Made by a program: the position numbers and the translations under genes. Below are positions 53,445 through 61,847 of a stretch of DNA of 64,000 nt, piece after piece. The DNA is from Solimonas_A sp052035235 (GTDB lineage: Bacteria > Pseudomonadota > Gammaproteobacteria > Nevskiales > Nevskiaceae): positions 1 to 64,000 of the forward strand of contig JBPOHT010000005.1 in the NCBI GenBank assembly GCA_052035235.1. Direction: 5' to 3'. The first letter of the stretch is position 1. Every line of letters begins with the position of its first letter. Under the pieces are notes generated by a model. That model was not told the DNA's origin, did not search any database, and saw nothing but the letters and a program-made list of their open reading frames with translations.

Positions 53445-54302
53445 CTAGATCAACTTCTCCCGCGCCATCCACTCCAGCGATGCCTCCAGCACCGGCCTGA
53501 GCTCTTCCTGCGCCGCACCGCGCACATGGCCGCCGGGCTGCACCACCAGGTCCACCCGCGCACCCGAGCGGCGCAGCGCGGTCTCCAGCGCCAGGCTGCT
53601 GGCGGCGGGGATGAAGTTGTCGCGCTCGGCGCGGATCATCAGCACGTGCTGGCCCGGCTTCAGCGTGGCCGCCGCCTGTTCGATGTTGGGCAGGCCGAGC
53701 AGGGCATGCAGCAGCCGCGCGCTCATCCAGGCCCCCGCGCGGCCGAGCCAGCCGGCCCTGGGCTCCCAGCGCCGCGCGAACTGGTGCTGGATCACGCCCG
53801 GCAGGTCGGCGAAGCCATGCACCAGGATCACCGCGGGAAATCCGGCGTCGGCCGCCGCCAGTGTCGCGAAGGGCGCGCCCGCGCTGACCCCGACCAGCGT
53901 GATGCGCCGCGGATCCACGTCGGGGCGCTGGCGCAGTTGCCGATGCAGCACGGCCAGGCCCTCGCGGGTTTCGGCGATGCCGCGGCGCGTCTGCGGCAGC
54001 AACCGCGGAATCTCCGACACGCGCAGCTTGCGCGGCAGTTCCACCGGGTAGTCGAAGCCCGCCAGCAGCACCGGCCGGCCGGCGGTCACCAGGTCCAGCG
54101 CGCCGGCACCGCGACGATAGCCGCCGAGCAGGATCACAGCAGGCAGCTTTTCCGTCGCCTGCGCCGGGCGCAGCAGTCGTGCTTCCAGCGTGCCGCCGGA
54201 AGCCAGCGGCAGCGGCAGGGTTTCCTCCAGCGGCGCGGCGGCAAGCGCCGCGGGCAGCAACAGCGCGAGCGACAAAAGCCAGCGCCGCGCCGCGATCATC
54301 AC
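53445..54302 (-). CDS. Exported alpha/beta hydrolase
   Basis: 285 residues. A signal peptide is visible (LLSLALLLPAALAA). The hydrolase fold has the oxyanion region VILLGGYRRGAG, the nucleophile elbow GVSAG (GxSxG) and a late GGHVRGAA with the catalytic His; the acid may lie in the AERDNFIP segment. It resembles dienelactone-hydrolase or BAAT-like families but I cannot name a substrate. Last gene of a five-gene operon (gap of 3 bp after the NUDIX gene). Confidence 0.8.
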   Translation of the reverse strand: MMIAARRWLLSLALLLPAALAAAPLEETLPLPLASGGTLEARLLRPAQATEKLPAVILLGGYRRGAGALDLVTAGRPVLLAGFDYPVELPRKLRVSEIPRLLPQTRRGIAETREGLAVLHRQLRQRPDVDPRRITLVGVSAGAPFATLAAADAGFPAVILVHGFADLPGVIQHQFARRWEPRAGWLGRAGAWMSARLLHALLGLPNIEQAAATLKPGQHVLMIRAERDNFIPAASSLALETALRRSGARVDLVVQPGGHVRGAAQEELRPVLEASLEWMAREKLI

Positions 54303-54305
54303 GGG

Positions 54306-54830
54306 CTAGCGCCGGCCCGGCAGCGGGATTTCCCGCGGATCATGGCCCTGCGTGCGCAGCCAGTCACGCAGCGCCAGGCCGGTCGCGGCCGGCCAGTAGG
54401 TGGCCTGTGCCGGTGGCACGCGGATGTACTCCGCCAGCTCCGCGCCGAGCCTGATCTCGCCATCCGCCACCACGTGGTAGGCGATGATGATCTGGTTCAT
54501 GCGCTCGAAGCGGTAATGGCCGATGAAGCTCGGCGTGCGGCCCTGCAGGCCCAGCTCCTCCTCCACCTCGCGCACCACGGCTTCCTCGGGCGAGGGATCG
54601 TCGGCCTCGAGAAAGCCCGTGATCAGCGCGAAGAACTTGCCCGGCCAGGCGACGTTGCGCGCCAGGATCAGGTCCTCGCCATGCTGCACTACCGCCGCCA
54701 CCACCGGCGTCGGGTTGTTCCAGTGCACATAGCCGCAGCCGGCGCCGCAGCCCATGCGCGGCGTGCCGTCGTGGTCCTGCGGGGCCAGCGGCGCGGAGCA
54801 CTGCGGGCAGAATCGGAATCCTCGGCTCAT
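54306..54830 (-). CDS. NUDIX hydrolase with N-terminal zinc ribbon
   Basis: 174 residues from MSRGFRFCPQCSAPL, overlapping the upstream thioesterase stop by four bases (ATGA). A zinc ribbon (CPQC...CGAGCGYVHWNNP) precedes the NUDIX fold, as in NudC-type NADH pyrophosphatases and several single-domain relatives. The NUDIX box reads GFLEADDPSPEEAVVREVEEELGL: the REVxEExGL half is perfect, but the Gly to Arg distance is one residue longer than the Gx5Ex7RE consensus. Pyrophosphate-bond hydrolysis is expected; substrate unknown. Confidence 0.85.
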   Translation of the reverse strand: MSRGFRFCPQCSAPLAPQDHDGTPRMGCGAGCGYVHWNNPTPVVAAVVQHGEDLILARNVAWPGKFFALITGFLEADDPSPEEAVVREVEEELGLQGRTPSFIGHYRFERMNQIIIAYHVVADGEIRLGAELAEYIRVPPAQATYWPAATGLALRDWLRTQGHDPREIPLPGRR

Positions 54831-55276
54831 GTCTGTCCTTGCTTGATCGCGGCATAGGTGCCGCTGGCTCGCGCCACTTCGCGTTCGCCGATACGGATGA
54901 TGGTGTTCACGGCAATCCTCGCACGCCCACGCTTCTGCAGCATCTGCAGGAAGCGCGGCCACTCGGCCTCGGGCAGGCGGCTCTCGGCGCTGAAATCGGA
55001 CAGCGCCGGCTCCAGGTAGTCGCACTCGCTGCGCTGGACCATCAGCTTGGCCTCGACCCCTGCCGCGTCCAGCGCCTGCTGTACCAGCACCCAGCCGCTG
55101 AGGATCGCCAGCGTCGACAGGGCGCCGCCGAAGGCGCTGCCATGATGGTTGGCGTTGGCCGCCAGCGGCGCCAGGATCTCCACGCGGCCCGGTTCCTGGC
55201 GCAGCACGCGCACGTCCATCGCCGCCGTCAGCGGAATGCTGCGGTGGAGATAGGCCGTGGTCTCGTCGTTGTTCAT
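54827..55276 (-). CDS. Hotdog-fold thioesterase, YiiD C-terminal-like
   Basis: 149 residues. LAPLAANANHHGSAFGGALSTLAILSGW is the hotdog-fold helix region of the YiiD_C thioesterase family (N-x-H-x-x-x-F-G-G), followed by KLMVQRSECDYLEPA and beta strands to the end. It probably hydrolyses acyl-CoA or acyl-carrier thioesters. Translationally coupled on both sides (ATGA overlaps with the DUF2784 gene and the NUDIX gene). Confidence 0.85.
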   Translation of the reverse strand: MNNDETTAYLHRSIPLTAAMDVRVLRQEPGRVEILAPLAANANHHGSAFGGALSTLAILSGWVLVQQALDAAGVEAKLMVQRSECDYLEPALSDFSAESRLPEAEWPRFLQMLQKRGRARIAVNTIIRIGEREVARASGTYAAIKQGQT

Positions 55277-55641
55277 GGCCGCGGATGATGCCGCCGCCAG
55301 GCCCAGAGGTACAACGTTCCGTTGAAGATCACCAGCACCGCGGCACCCGCCAGCTGCAGGCCCGGCGTCAGCCCGGCCGGGTAGATCAGCGGCAGCAGGT
55401 AATGATCGATGAAGCCGCCGTCGTAGCCCTGCTGGCCTGCCAACTCCCGCAGGTGGTTCTCCAGCGGCGTCAGCGGGCAGATACCGTGCAGGGCCATGAT
55501 CCCGGCGGCCCAGGCCAGCACCGGCAGGTGCAGCCAGCGCAGCTTCCAGCGCCAGGCCACCGCCAGCGCGCCGAATACCGCGAACAGGATGAAGCAGAAA
55601 TGGAAGGCGACGACGGCGTCGGCCAGCAGGGCATGGATCAT
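55273..55641 (-). CDS. DUF2784-family membrane protein
   Basis: 122 residues from MIHALLADAVVAFHFCF. Four hydrophobic segments (VAFHFCFILFAVFGALAVAW, LPVLAWAAGIMALHGICPL, FIDHYLLPLIYPAGL, GAAVLVIFNGTLYLWAW), with the ICPLTPLEN motif of DUF2784 and its conserved Cys. Function unknown. Coupled by ATGA overlaps to the MerR gene upstream and the thioesterase gene downstream. Confidence 0.88.
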   Translation of the reverse strand: MIHALLADAVVAFHFCFILFAVFGALAVAWRWKLRWLHLPVLAWAAGIMALHGICPLTPLENHLRELAGQQGYDGGFIDHYLLPLIYPAGLTPGLQLAGAAVLVIFNGTLYLWAWRRHHPRP

Positions 55642-56081
55642 GCGCGGGCCTTGCCGGGCTTCGGCGGCCTGGGCAGCGGCGCTTCCAGCGCGCCGCCCGC
55701 CGCGGCGTCCAGGATGCGCCGAAAGCTCGGGCATTCCATGTGGCTCGGCGCCTTGCAGGCGGCGGCGTGCCGCAGACCGCGGCTCACCGACTGCAGGCGC
55801 CGGATTCGGCGGTCCAGTTCATCGGCCTTGGCGACCAGTGCCGTGCGGTCGATGCGCGGGCGTCCGTCCGGCGCGAACATCTGCGTGATCTCTTCCAGCG
55901 AGAAGCCGGCGATGCGGCCCAGCGAGACCAGCGCCAAGCGGTCCAGCACGCTGGCCCCGAACACGCGGCGCAGCCCGCGCCGGCCGACCGAGGCGATCAG
56001 CCCCTTCTCCTCGTAGTAGCGCAGCGTCGAGGCGGGGACGCCGGAGCGCTCCGCCACCTCGGCGATATCCAGTTCACGCAT
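55638..56081 (-). CDS. MerR-family regulator heading a coupled operon
   Basis: 147 residues. HTH: LDIAEVAERSGVPASTLRYYEEKGLIASVGRRGLRRVFGASVLDRLALV, with GRIAGFSLEEITQMF and a dimerisation helix (DELDRRIRRLQSVSRGLRHAAAC). The C-terminus has two Cys (AAACKAPSHMECPSF), a possible metal or redox site. It is the first gene of a run of five (MerR, DUF2784, thioesterase, NUDIX, hydrolase). A SoxR-box-like palindrome overlaps the region just before its start (56088-56107). Confidence 0.87.
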   Translation of the reverse strand: MRELDIAEVAERSGVPASTLRYYEEKGLIASVGRRGLRRVFGASVLDRLALVSLGRIAGFSLEEITQMFAPDGRPRIDRTALVAKADELDRRIRRLQSVSRGLRHAAACKAPSHMECPSFRRILDAAAGGALEAPLPRPPKPGKARA

Positions 56082-56087
56082 CGCCTG

Positions 56088-56107
56088 ACCTCAAGTCCGC
56101 TTGAAGT
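56088..56107. promoter_or_regulatory. MerR/SoxR-box-like palindrome
   Basis: ACCTCAAG-TCCG-CTTGAAGT: arms are complementary with one mismatch, resembling the SoxR-type box. It starts only seven bases before the MerR start codon, so either the true start lies downstream, the message is nearly leaderless, or the site controls something else. Confidence 0.6.
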
Positions 56108-56160
56108 CGCAGAGTGCCGCCGCAGATGCTCGAGGGCAAGCCGGCGATTGAGCCGGTCCG

Positions 56161-56796
56161 TTACTCCGCCCGGACCAGCAGCCCGGCCGTGATGATTTCC
56201 GTGGCCAGCGTCACCATCTTGCGCAGCTGCTTCTCGTTCTTGCGCAGGCCATCGGCGCGCCAGCCCAGGCTGATCATGCCGTTCCAGGCCGACCACAGGA
56301 TCGTCGCCAGCTCGCGGGCATTGGCCTTGCGCACCAGCCCGGCGTCGATGGCCTGCTGCAGCGCCTTGACCATGCGCGCGTTCTGCTCGTCCACGCGCTT
56401 GGCGATCTGCCCGTTGAGTTCCTGGCCCGCCGGGCTGCGCCCGGGTTCGGGCGGAAAGGCCAGCAGGCGGAAATAGTCCGGGTAGTCGAGGTAGAACTGC
56501 AGGTACTCGGCGGCGGCCGATTGCAGCTGTTCGATCGGCGAGCGCCGGTCCACGTACGCGCGGTCCATGTACTGGCGGTCCACGTCCATGGCGCGCTCGG
56601 CCAGGGCCGCCTGCAGGCCGGCCTTGGAGCCGAAGTGGTTGTAGATCGAGGTCACCGCCACGCCGGCACGGCGCGCGATCTCGGCGACCGACAACTCCTC
56701 GATGGCGGTTTCGCGCAGGGCTGCCTCGGCGGCCTGCAGCAGGGCCTCGCGGGTCTGGGCACGGCGGGGATCGGGCTGGCGCTTCGCAGTGGTCAT
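56161..56796 (-). CDS. TetR-family transcriptional regulator
   Basis: 211 residues. HTH: AAEAALRETAIEELSVAEIARRAGVAVTSIYNHFGSKAGLQAALAER. The C-terminal domain includes YLQFYLDYPDYFRLLAFPPEPG, a pattern of the TetR_C_13-like group, and a basic tail. It faces the SnoaL/hydrolase operon (56904) with two related operators between (56814-56834, 56858-56876), so it probably represses both itself and that operon. Confidence 0.9.
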   Translation of the reverse strand: MTTAKRQPDPRRAQTREALLQAAEAALRETAIEELSVAEIARRAGVAVTSIYNHFGSKAGLQAALAERAMDVDRQYMDRAYVDRRSPIEQLQSAAAEYLQFYLDYPDYFRLLAFPPEPGRSPAGQELNGQIAKRVDEQNARMVKALQQAIDAGLVRKANARELATILWSAWNGMISLGWRADGLRKNEKQLRKMVTLATEIITAGLLVRAE

Positions 56797-56813
56797 GCCG
56801 CCACGATATGCAT

Positions 56814-56876
56814 TTTTTGTAACGTTTGCAAAAATCTTTCCAGGGTGCTTGAATATATTTTGTAATGATTACAAAA
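56814..56876. promoter_or_regulatory. Two related TetR operators, TTTTGTAA half-sites
   Basis: The second site is perfect: TTTTGTAA-TGA-TTACAAAA (56858-56876). The first (56814-56834) is a degenerate version beginning TTTTTGTAACG and ending TTTGCAAAAA. They lie in the 107-bp gap between divergent starts (56796, 56904), and the AT-rich run stands out in this genome. Confidence 0.75.
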
Positions 56877-56903
56877 AAGCTTCCTGACCCTTTGGAGACA
56901 CCC

Positions 56904-57857
56904 ATGAGCACCTGCAGTGAATTCATCCAGTACGCGATGGCTTTCGAGCAAGCCGCCGCCACCGAGCAGTGGTCCCTGCTCGAGCCGCTGTTCGCGGACG
57001 ATGCCGTCCACGTGGTCAACGACGGCGGCCCCTTCGCCGGGACGGATCGCGGCCCCGCCGCGGTGGTCGCCGGACTGCGCCGCGTGGTTCACGACATCGA
57101 TCGCCGCTTCGACGCCCGCATCCCCGAGATCGTCGAAGGCCCGGAGCTGCGCGGCGAGGGTGTCTGGATGCGCTTCCGCCTGCGCCTGCGCCGTGCGGGG
57201 CTGCCGGACTTCGTGGTCGACGGCGAGCACCTCACCGTGCACCGCGGCGGCAAGATCGTCGAGTTCCACGAAACGCTGACCCCGGGGCACGGCGAGCAGG
57301 CCACGGCCTACCTGCGACAGCACGATGCCGCCTTGCGCCCGGCCGGCTCGCCCCATCGCGCGCCGACCTGCGAGCGCGACCTCAAGGACATCGAGGTGTC
57401 GCTGAAGGCGATCTTCGTGCGCTGCTACGGCATGGCCAAGGGCAACGGCGATATCGCCGCGGCGCTGTCGATCTGCCATCCAGATTTCGGCATCGACGCG
57501 GTGCCCTTCCGCATGGCCTCGCGCAACCGCAACGAGACCGCGCAACAGCTGGGCCTGTTCTTCCACGCCTTCCCGGATTTCCGCCCGGCGATCGAGGGAC
57601 TGGTGACCGATGCCAGCGGCGTCGCCTGCTGGGGCACGGTGCGCATGACGCATGGCGGCGACTTCCTCGGCATCCCCGCCAGCGGCAAGACCGCGACGCT
57701 GCCGTTCTTCTCCGCCTTCGAGTTCAAGGGCGGGCTGCTGCTGCGCGAGCGCTTCTTCATCGACCTGGCCATGCTCTGCGGCCAAACCGGCCTGCCGCTG
57801 CAGCAGGTGCTGCCGGTACTCGAGATGCTGTCGGCACAGACCGCGGCCGCGGCATGA
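56904..57857 (+). CDS. Double SnoaL-like (NTF2-fold) protein
   Basis: 317 residues from MSTCSEFIQYAMAFEQ, with GGAG six bases upstream. Two successive NTF2-like domains are visible: residues 1-150 (AATEQWSLLEPLFADDAVHVVN..., DFVVDGEHLTVHRGGKIVEFHETL) and 160-310 (LKAIFVRCYGMAKGNGDIAAALSICHPDFGIDAV..., VRMTHGGDFLGIPASGKTATLPFFSAFEFKGG). The second has the GIPASGK segment of SnoaL-type ester cyclases. Fused pairs like this could form an internal dimer. Its stop overlaps the next start (ATGA). Substrate unknown. Confidence 0.82.
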   Translation: MSTCSEFIQYAMAFEQAAATEQWSLLEPLFADDAVHVVNDGGPFAGTDRGPAAVVAGLRRVVHDIDRRFDARIPEIVEGPELRGEGVWMRFRLRLRRAGLPDFVVDGEHLTVHRGGKIVEFHETLTPGHGEQATAYLRQHDAALRPAGSPHRAPTCERDLKDIEVSLKAIFVRCYGMAKGNGDIAAALSICHPDFGIDAVPFRMASRNRNETAQQLGLFFHAFPDFRPAIEGLVTDASGVACWGTVRMTHGGDFLGIPASGKTATLPFFSAFEFKGGLLLRERFFIDLAMLCGQTGLPLQQVLPVLEMLSAQTAAAA

Positions 57858-58684
57858 AGACCGTCGATCTTCCCGGCGGCCGGCTGGGCTACCGCGACGA
57901 GGGCCAGGGACCGGTGCTGTTGTTGCTGCATGGCACGCTGATCAACGGCGACACCTGGCGCGAGGTGGTTCGCGCCTTGTCACCGCGCTATCGCTGCATC
58001 GCACCGGACCTGCCGCTCGGTGGCCAGCCCCTCGCGTTCCCCGACGACGCCGACCTGTCGCCGCCGGGCATCGCCGTGCTGATCGAGCAGTTCGCCACGG
58101 CGCTGGGCCTGGAGCGCTTCACGCTGATCGGCAACGACACCGGCGGCGCCTACGCGCAGGTCTACGCCGCGCGTTATCCGCAGCGCGTATCGCATCTGGT
58201 ATTGAGCAACTGCGATGCGCTGGAGGTATTTCCCCCACGCCACTTCGCATCGCTGCAGGCCAGCCTCAACATCCCCGGCTACCTGTGGCTGATGTCGCTG
58301 CTGTTCCGCTCCCGCGCCTTCCTGCGCTCCTCGATGGCACTGGGCCTGCTGTCGCACCGGCTGTCCGGCGAGGACATCCACCAGCGCTACGCGCGTCATT
58401 TCATCGCCGACGCCGCCGTACGCCGCAACTTCCGCCGCGTGGCGCGCGGCTGGTCGGCCACGCACACCCTGCAGGCCGCCGAGTCGCTCGCAAGCTTCCA
58501 GCCACCGGTGCTGCTGATCTGGGGCGCGGACGACCTGCGACTGTTCCCGCTGTCCCTGGGCGAGCGGCTGGCCGCCGTGTTCCCCAATGCGCACCTGGAG
58601 GTGGTCGCGCAGTCCCTGACCTACGTGCAGGAGGATCAGCCGGCGGCCTTCGCCCGGCTGGTGGAAGAATTCGTCGCGGCCTGA
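57854..58684 (+). CDS. Alpha/beta hydrolase with Asp at the nucleophile position
   Basis: 276 residues. HGTLINGDTWREVVRAL is the oxyanion strand and GNDTGGAYAQ the nucleophile elbow, with Asp at the nucleophile position, as in haloalkane dehalogenase/epoxide-hydrolase-type enzymes, not Ser. The acid region is WGADDLRLFPL. Where the catalytic His is expected, the sequence reads SLTYVQEDQP with no His; related GNDTGG proteins have similar sequences by my recollection, so the mechanism may differ. Coupled to the SnoaL gene. It converges on mnmE with a 6-bp gap. Confidence 0.82.
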   Translation: MKTVDLPGGRLGYRDEGQGPVLLLLHGTLINGDTWREVVRALSPRYRCIAPDLPLGGQPLAFPDDADLSPPGIAVLIEQFATALGLERFTLIGNDTGGAYAQVYAARYPQRVSHLVLSNCDALEVFPPRHFASLQASLNIPGYLWLMSLLFRSRAFLRSSMALGLLSHRLSGEDIHQRYARHFIADAAVRRNFRRVARGWSATHTLQAAESLASFQPPVLLIWGADDLRLFPLSLGERLAAVFPNAHLEVVAQSLTYVQEDQPAAFARLVEEFVAA

Positions 58685-58690
58685 GTCGCG

Positions 58691-60040
58691 TTACTTGCCA
58701 ATACAGAAGCTGGAGAAAATGCGCCCCAGCAGGTCCTCGTTGGTAAAGCGCCCGGTGATCTCGCCCAGCGCCTCATGCGCCAGGCGCAGTTCCTCGGCGG
58801 CGAGTTCCGGTAGGGCAGTTTCGCGCAGGCGGGCCTGCGCGTCGCCGGCCAGGGCGCGCGCGCGGCGCAACGCATCGACGTGACGGCTGCGTGCAGAGAA
58901 GGCGCTCTCACCGCTGCTCACGCCGGCGAAGCGGCGGATCTCGGCGAGCAGCAACTCCAGGCCCGCGCCGCTGGCGGCGCTGAAGCGGAGATGACGGCGG
59001 CCGTCGCGCTCGAACACCTCGGGCACGTGGCCGCTGAGGTCGCACTTGTTGTGCAGCACCCACACCGGCAAGCCCTCGGGCAGGCTGGCCAGCAGTTGCC
59101 GGTCGGTGTCGTCGGCACCGGCGCGGTCGTCCACCAGGTAGAGCCCCAGCTCAGCATTGGCCAGCGCCATGCGCGCACGGCGGATGCCCTCGCGCTCCAC
59201 CAGGTCCTCGCTGTCGCGCAGGCCGGCGGTGTCCACCACCGTCACCGGCAGGCCATCGAGGTCCAGGTTCTCGCGCAGCACGTCGCGCGTGGTGCCGGCC
59301 ACCGGCGTGACGATCGCCACCTCGGCGCCGGCGAGGCGGTTGAGCAGCGTGGACTTGCCGACGTTGGGCTGACCGGTGAGTGCCACTACCAGGCCCTCGC
59401 GCAGGCGGCGGCCCTGTGCCGCACCGGCCAGCAGGGCATCGAGATTCGCGATCAGTGTTTCCAAGCGTGTGCGCAGGTGGGCGTCGCCCAGCCAGTCGAC
59501 ATCCTCGTCGGAGAAATCCAGCGCGCCTTCGACGAACACGCGCAGCGCCACCAGTTCCTCGGCCAGCGCTTCCACCTGCTTCGACAAGACACCTTCCAGC
59601 GAGCGCTGCGCGGCGCGCGCGGCCTGCGCGGTGCCGGCGTCGATCAGGTCGGCCACCGCCTCGGCCTGCGCCAGGTCCATGCGGCCGTTGAGGAAGGCAC
59701 GCTCGGAGAATTCGCCCGGCCGCGCTACGCGCGCGCCGAGCTGGCAGGCGCGGCGCAGCAGCAGGTCCAGCACCACCGGGCCACCATGACCCTGCAGCTC
59801 CACCACGTCCTCGCCGGTGTAGGACTGCGGGCCGGGGAAGCGCAGCACGATGCCCTCGTCCAGCGTGCTCGCATCGGCGGCGCGGAAGGGTCGCAGGCCG
59901 GCCTGGCGCGGCGCCGGCAGTGGCCCGGCGATAGCGGAGGCGATGGCCTGCGCCGCGGGGCCGGACAGGCGCAGGATGCCGACGCCGCCGCGACCGGGCG
60001 CGGTGGCAATGGCGGCGATGGTGTCGGTGACGGCGCTCAT
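58691..60040 (-). CDS. mnmE: tRNA uridine-5-carboxymethylaminomethyl modification GTPase
   Basis: 449 residues. The N-terminal folate-binding domain (ATAPGRGGVGILRLSG) is followed by helical regions and an inserted GTPase with G1 GQPNVGKSTLLN, G2 region TPVAGTTRD, G3 DTAGLRDSED, G4 NKCD, and the C-terminal CIGK box. It works with MnmG to modify U34 of several tRNAs. Placement next to yidC-rnpA-rpmH-dnaA is the standard order near the replication origin in gammaproteobacteria. Confidence 0.98.
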   Translation of the reverse strand: MSAVTDTIAAIATAPGRGGVGILRLSGPAAQAIASAIAGPLPAPRQAGLRPFRAADASTLDEGIVLRFPGPQSYTGEDVVELQGHGGPVVLDLLLRRACQLGARVARPGEFSERAFLNGRMDLAQAEAVADLIDAGTAQAARAAQRSLEGVLSKQVEALAEELVALRVFVEGALDFSDEDVDWLGDAHLRTRLETLIANLDALLAGAAQGRRLREGLVVALTGQPNVGKSTLLNRLAGAEVAIVTPVAGTTRDVLRENLDLDGLPVTVVDTAGLRDSEDLVEREGIRRARMALANAELGLYLVDDRAGADDTDRQLLASLPEGLPVWVLHNKCDLSGHVPEVFERDGRRHLRFSAASGAGLELLLAEIRRFAGVSSGESAFSARSRHVDALRRARALAGDAQARLRETALPELAAEELRLAHEALGEITGRFTNEDLLGRIFSSFCIGK

Positions 60041-60074
60041 GCGCGGCAGCTTAGCTTGGCCCGTGCAAACGAAG

Positions 60075-60100
60075 AAGGGAGCGGCGTGAGCCGCTCCCTT
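60075..60100. terminator. Hairpin between yidC and mnmE
   Basis: AAGGGAGCGGC (60075-60085) pairs perfectly with GCCGCTCCCTT (60090-60100) around GTGA. It lies between the yidC stop (60142) and the mnmE start (60040). There is no long T-run, so termination may be partial. Confidence 0.6.
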
Positions 60101-60141
60101 CCGTTGCTGCAGAAACCCTTGGGGGTTCCTTATTCGTTGGC

Positions 60142-61842
60142 TTACTTCTTCGCTAGCGCCTTCGCGCCTTCTTCACGCTCCAGCTTGCGCGTGATGAAGA
60201 ACTGCTGCGCGATGCCGATCAGGTTCGAGGTCACCCAGTAGAGCACCAGGCCCGACTGGAAGAAGGCGAAGAAGGCGGTCATGCCGATCGGCATCACGTT
60301 CATGATGCGCTGCTGCATCGGGTCCATCGCCGTGTTGCCCGACAGCTTCTGCTGCACGAACATGGTGATGCCGAACAGCACCGGCAGCACGTAGAACGGA
60401 TCCGGCGCGGTCAGGTCGTTGAACCACAGCACCCACGAGGCCTGGCGCAGCTCCACCGATTCCAGCAGCACCCAGTACAGCGCGATGAACACGGGGAACT
60501 GCACCAGCAGCGGCCAGCAGCCGGCCAGCGGGTTGAAACCCTCTTTCTTGTAGAGGTCCATCATCGCCTTCTGCTGGCGCTCGCGGTCGTCGCCGTAGCG
60601 CTCCTTGATGTCCTGCAGCTTGGGCGCGAACTTCTTCATCTTGGCCATCGAGCGGTACTGCGCTTCCGACAGCTTGTACATCACGCCCTTGACCAGGATG
60701 GTCAGCAGGATGATGGCCCAGCCCCAGTTGCCGGTGAGCTTGTACAGCTTCTCCAGCAGCCAAAACAGCGGCTCGGAGATCGGCGTGAGGATGCCGTAGT
60801 CCACCGTCAGTTCCAGGCCCTTGGCATGGGTGCCGATGCTGTCCTGCAGCTTGGGGCCGATGTAGAGGCCGGTGTTAAAGGTGGCCTGCGCACCCGGCTC
60901 CAGCTTCTGCGTGGCGCCGACGTACTGCGCCACGTAACCGTGCTGCGAGGAAGGCTTGGCGCTGAGCGTCAGGGCCTCGCCCGGCGGCGGCAGGATGGCG
61001 GTGACGAAGTAGTGCTGCAGCATGGCGATCCAGCCGCCGTTCTGCTGCTTGTCCACCGGCTCCTTGGCCAGCTTCTCCAGCTTGGTCTTGGCAAAGCGGT
61101 AGCCGTCGCCGCCCGCTTCCTTCTGCTCGTAGAGGCCTACGCCGGTGAAGGTGGCCGCGAAAGCCGGCTCGTCGCCGCTCTTGAAGTCGGTCCGTGCGAT
61201 ACGCACGTAGGGGCTGGCCTCCAGCGCCGCGGCACCGGTATTGGTCAGCGCCTGCTGCAGCTCGATCTGGTAGCTGCCGCGCTTGAATCGGTAGGTCTTG
61301 GTGGCGCTGAGACCGTTCTGCTGCGTGGTCAGCACCACGTCGAGATGGTCGGAGCCTTCCACCAGGCGGTAGTCGTTCTGCGGTGCCGTGTACATCGTCT
61401 TGTGCGTGACCAGCGGCTCCTTGCTGCCGGCCAGGCCACTCTGCAGCACGTAGTAGCGGCCGTTGCTGTCATCCAGCAACGCGAAGTTCTGGTCCTTCTG
61501 GTCCTTGTGGACCGGATAGCCCTTCAGCTCCACGCGGCGCAGCTCAGCGCCCTCGGTGGAGATCTCCGCGACGTAGAGGTCCGTCTCCACGCGGATGCGG
61601 CGCGCCGGGCCAGAGGTCACCGCGCTGGCAGGGGCGGGGACGGCCGCACCGGTGGCGGGGTCGGTGACCGTGGCCGGCGCGGCAGTGGGCACGTCGTCGA
61701 TCGCGCTGGTATTGGCGGCGGCGGCCGTAGCGGCCGGTGCCTGCGGCAGCGGCTTGACGCCGTAGTCCTTCTGCCAGGCCTGGTAGATGAAGAACAGCAC
61801 GACGCCCAGCAGAGCGATCAGGATGAAACGGCGGTTTTCCAT
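60142..61842 (-). CDS. yidC: Membrane protein insertase YidC
   Basis: 566 residues from MENRRFILIALLGVVLFFIY; the longer ORF start is upstream of this typical N-terminus and was not used. TM1 is followed by a long periplasmic domain (about 60-340, EISTEGAELRRVELKGYPVHKDQ...). The C-terminal core then has five further helices: WGWAIILLTILVKGVMYKLSE, GCWPLLVQFPVFIALYWVLLESVELR, FYVLPVLFGITMFVQQKL, and MTAFFAFFQSGLVLYWVTSNLIG. It inserts proteins into the inner membrane, alone or with SecYEG. The neighbours are canonical. Confidence 0.98.
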   Translation of the reverse strand: MENRRFILIALLGVVLFFIYQAWQKDYGVKPLPQAPAATAAAANTSAIDDVPTAAPATVTDPATGAAVPAPASAVTSGPARRIRVETDLYVAEISTEGAELRRVELKGYPVHKDQKDQNFALLDDSNGRYYVLQSGLAGSKEPLVTHKTMYTAPQNDYRLVEGSDHLDVVLTTQQNGLSATKTYRFKRGSYQIELQQALTNTGAAALEASPYVRIARTDFKSGDEPAFAATFTGVGLYEQKEAGGDGYRFAKTKLEKLAKEPVDKQQNGGWIAMLQHYFVTAILPPPGEALTLSAKPSSQHGYVAQYVGATQKLEPGAQATFNTGLYIGPKLQDSIGTHAKGLELTVDYGILTPISEPLFWLLEKLYKLTGNWGWAIILLTILVKGVMYKLSEAQYRSMAKMKKFAPKLQDIKERYGDDRERQQKAMMDLYKKEGFNPLAGCWPLLVQFPVFIALYWVLLESVELRQASWVLWFNDLTAPDPFYVLPVLFGITMFVQQKLSGNTAMDPMQQRIMNVMPIGMTAFFAFFQSGLVLYWVTSNLIGIAQQFFITRKLEREEGAKALAKK

Positions 61843-61847
61843 GGCGG

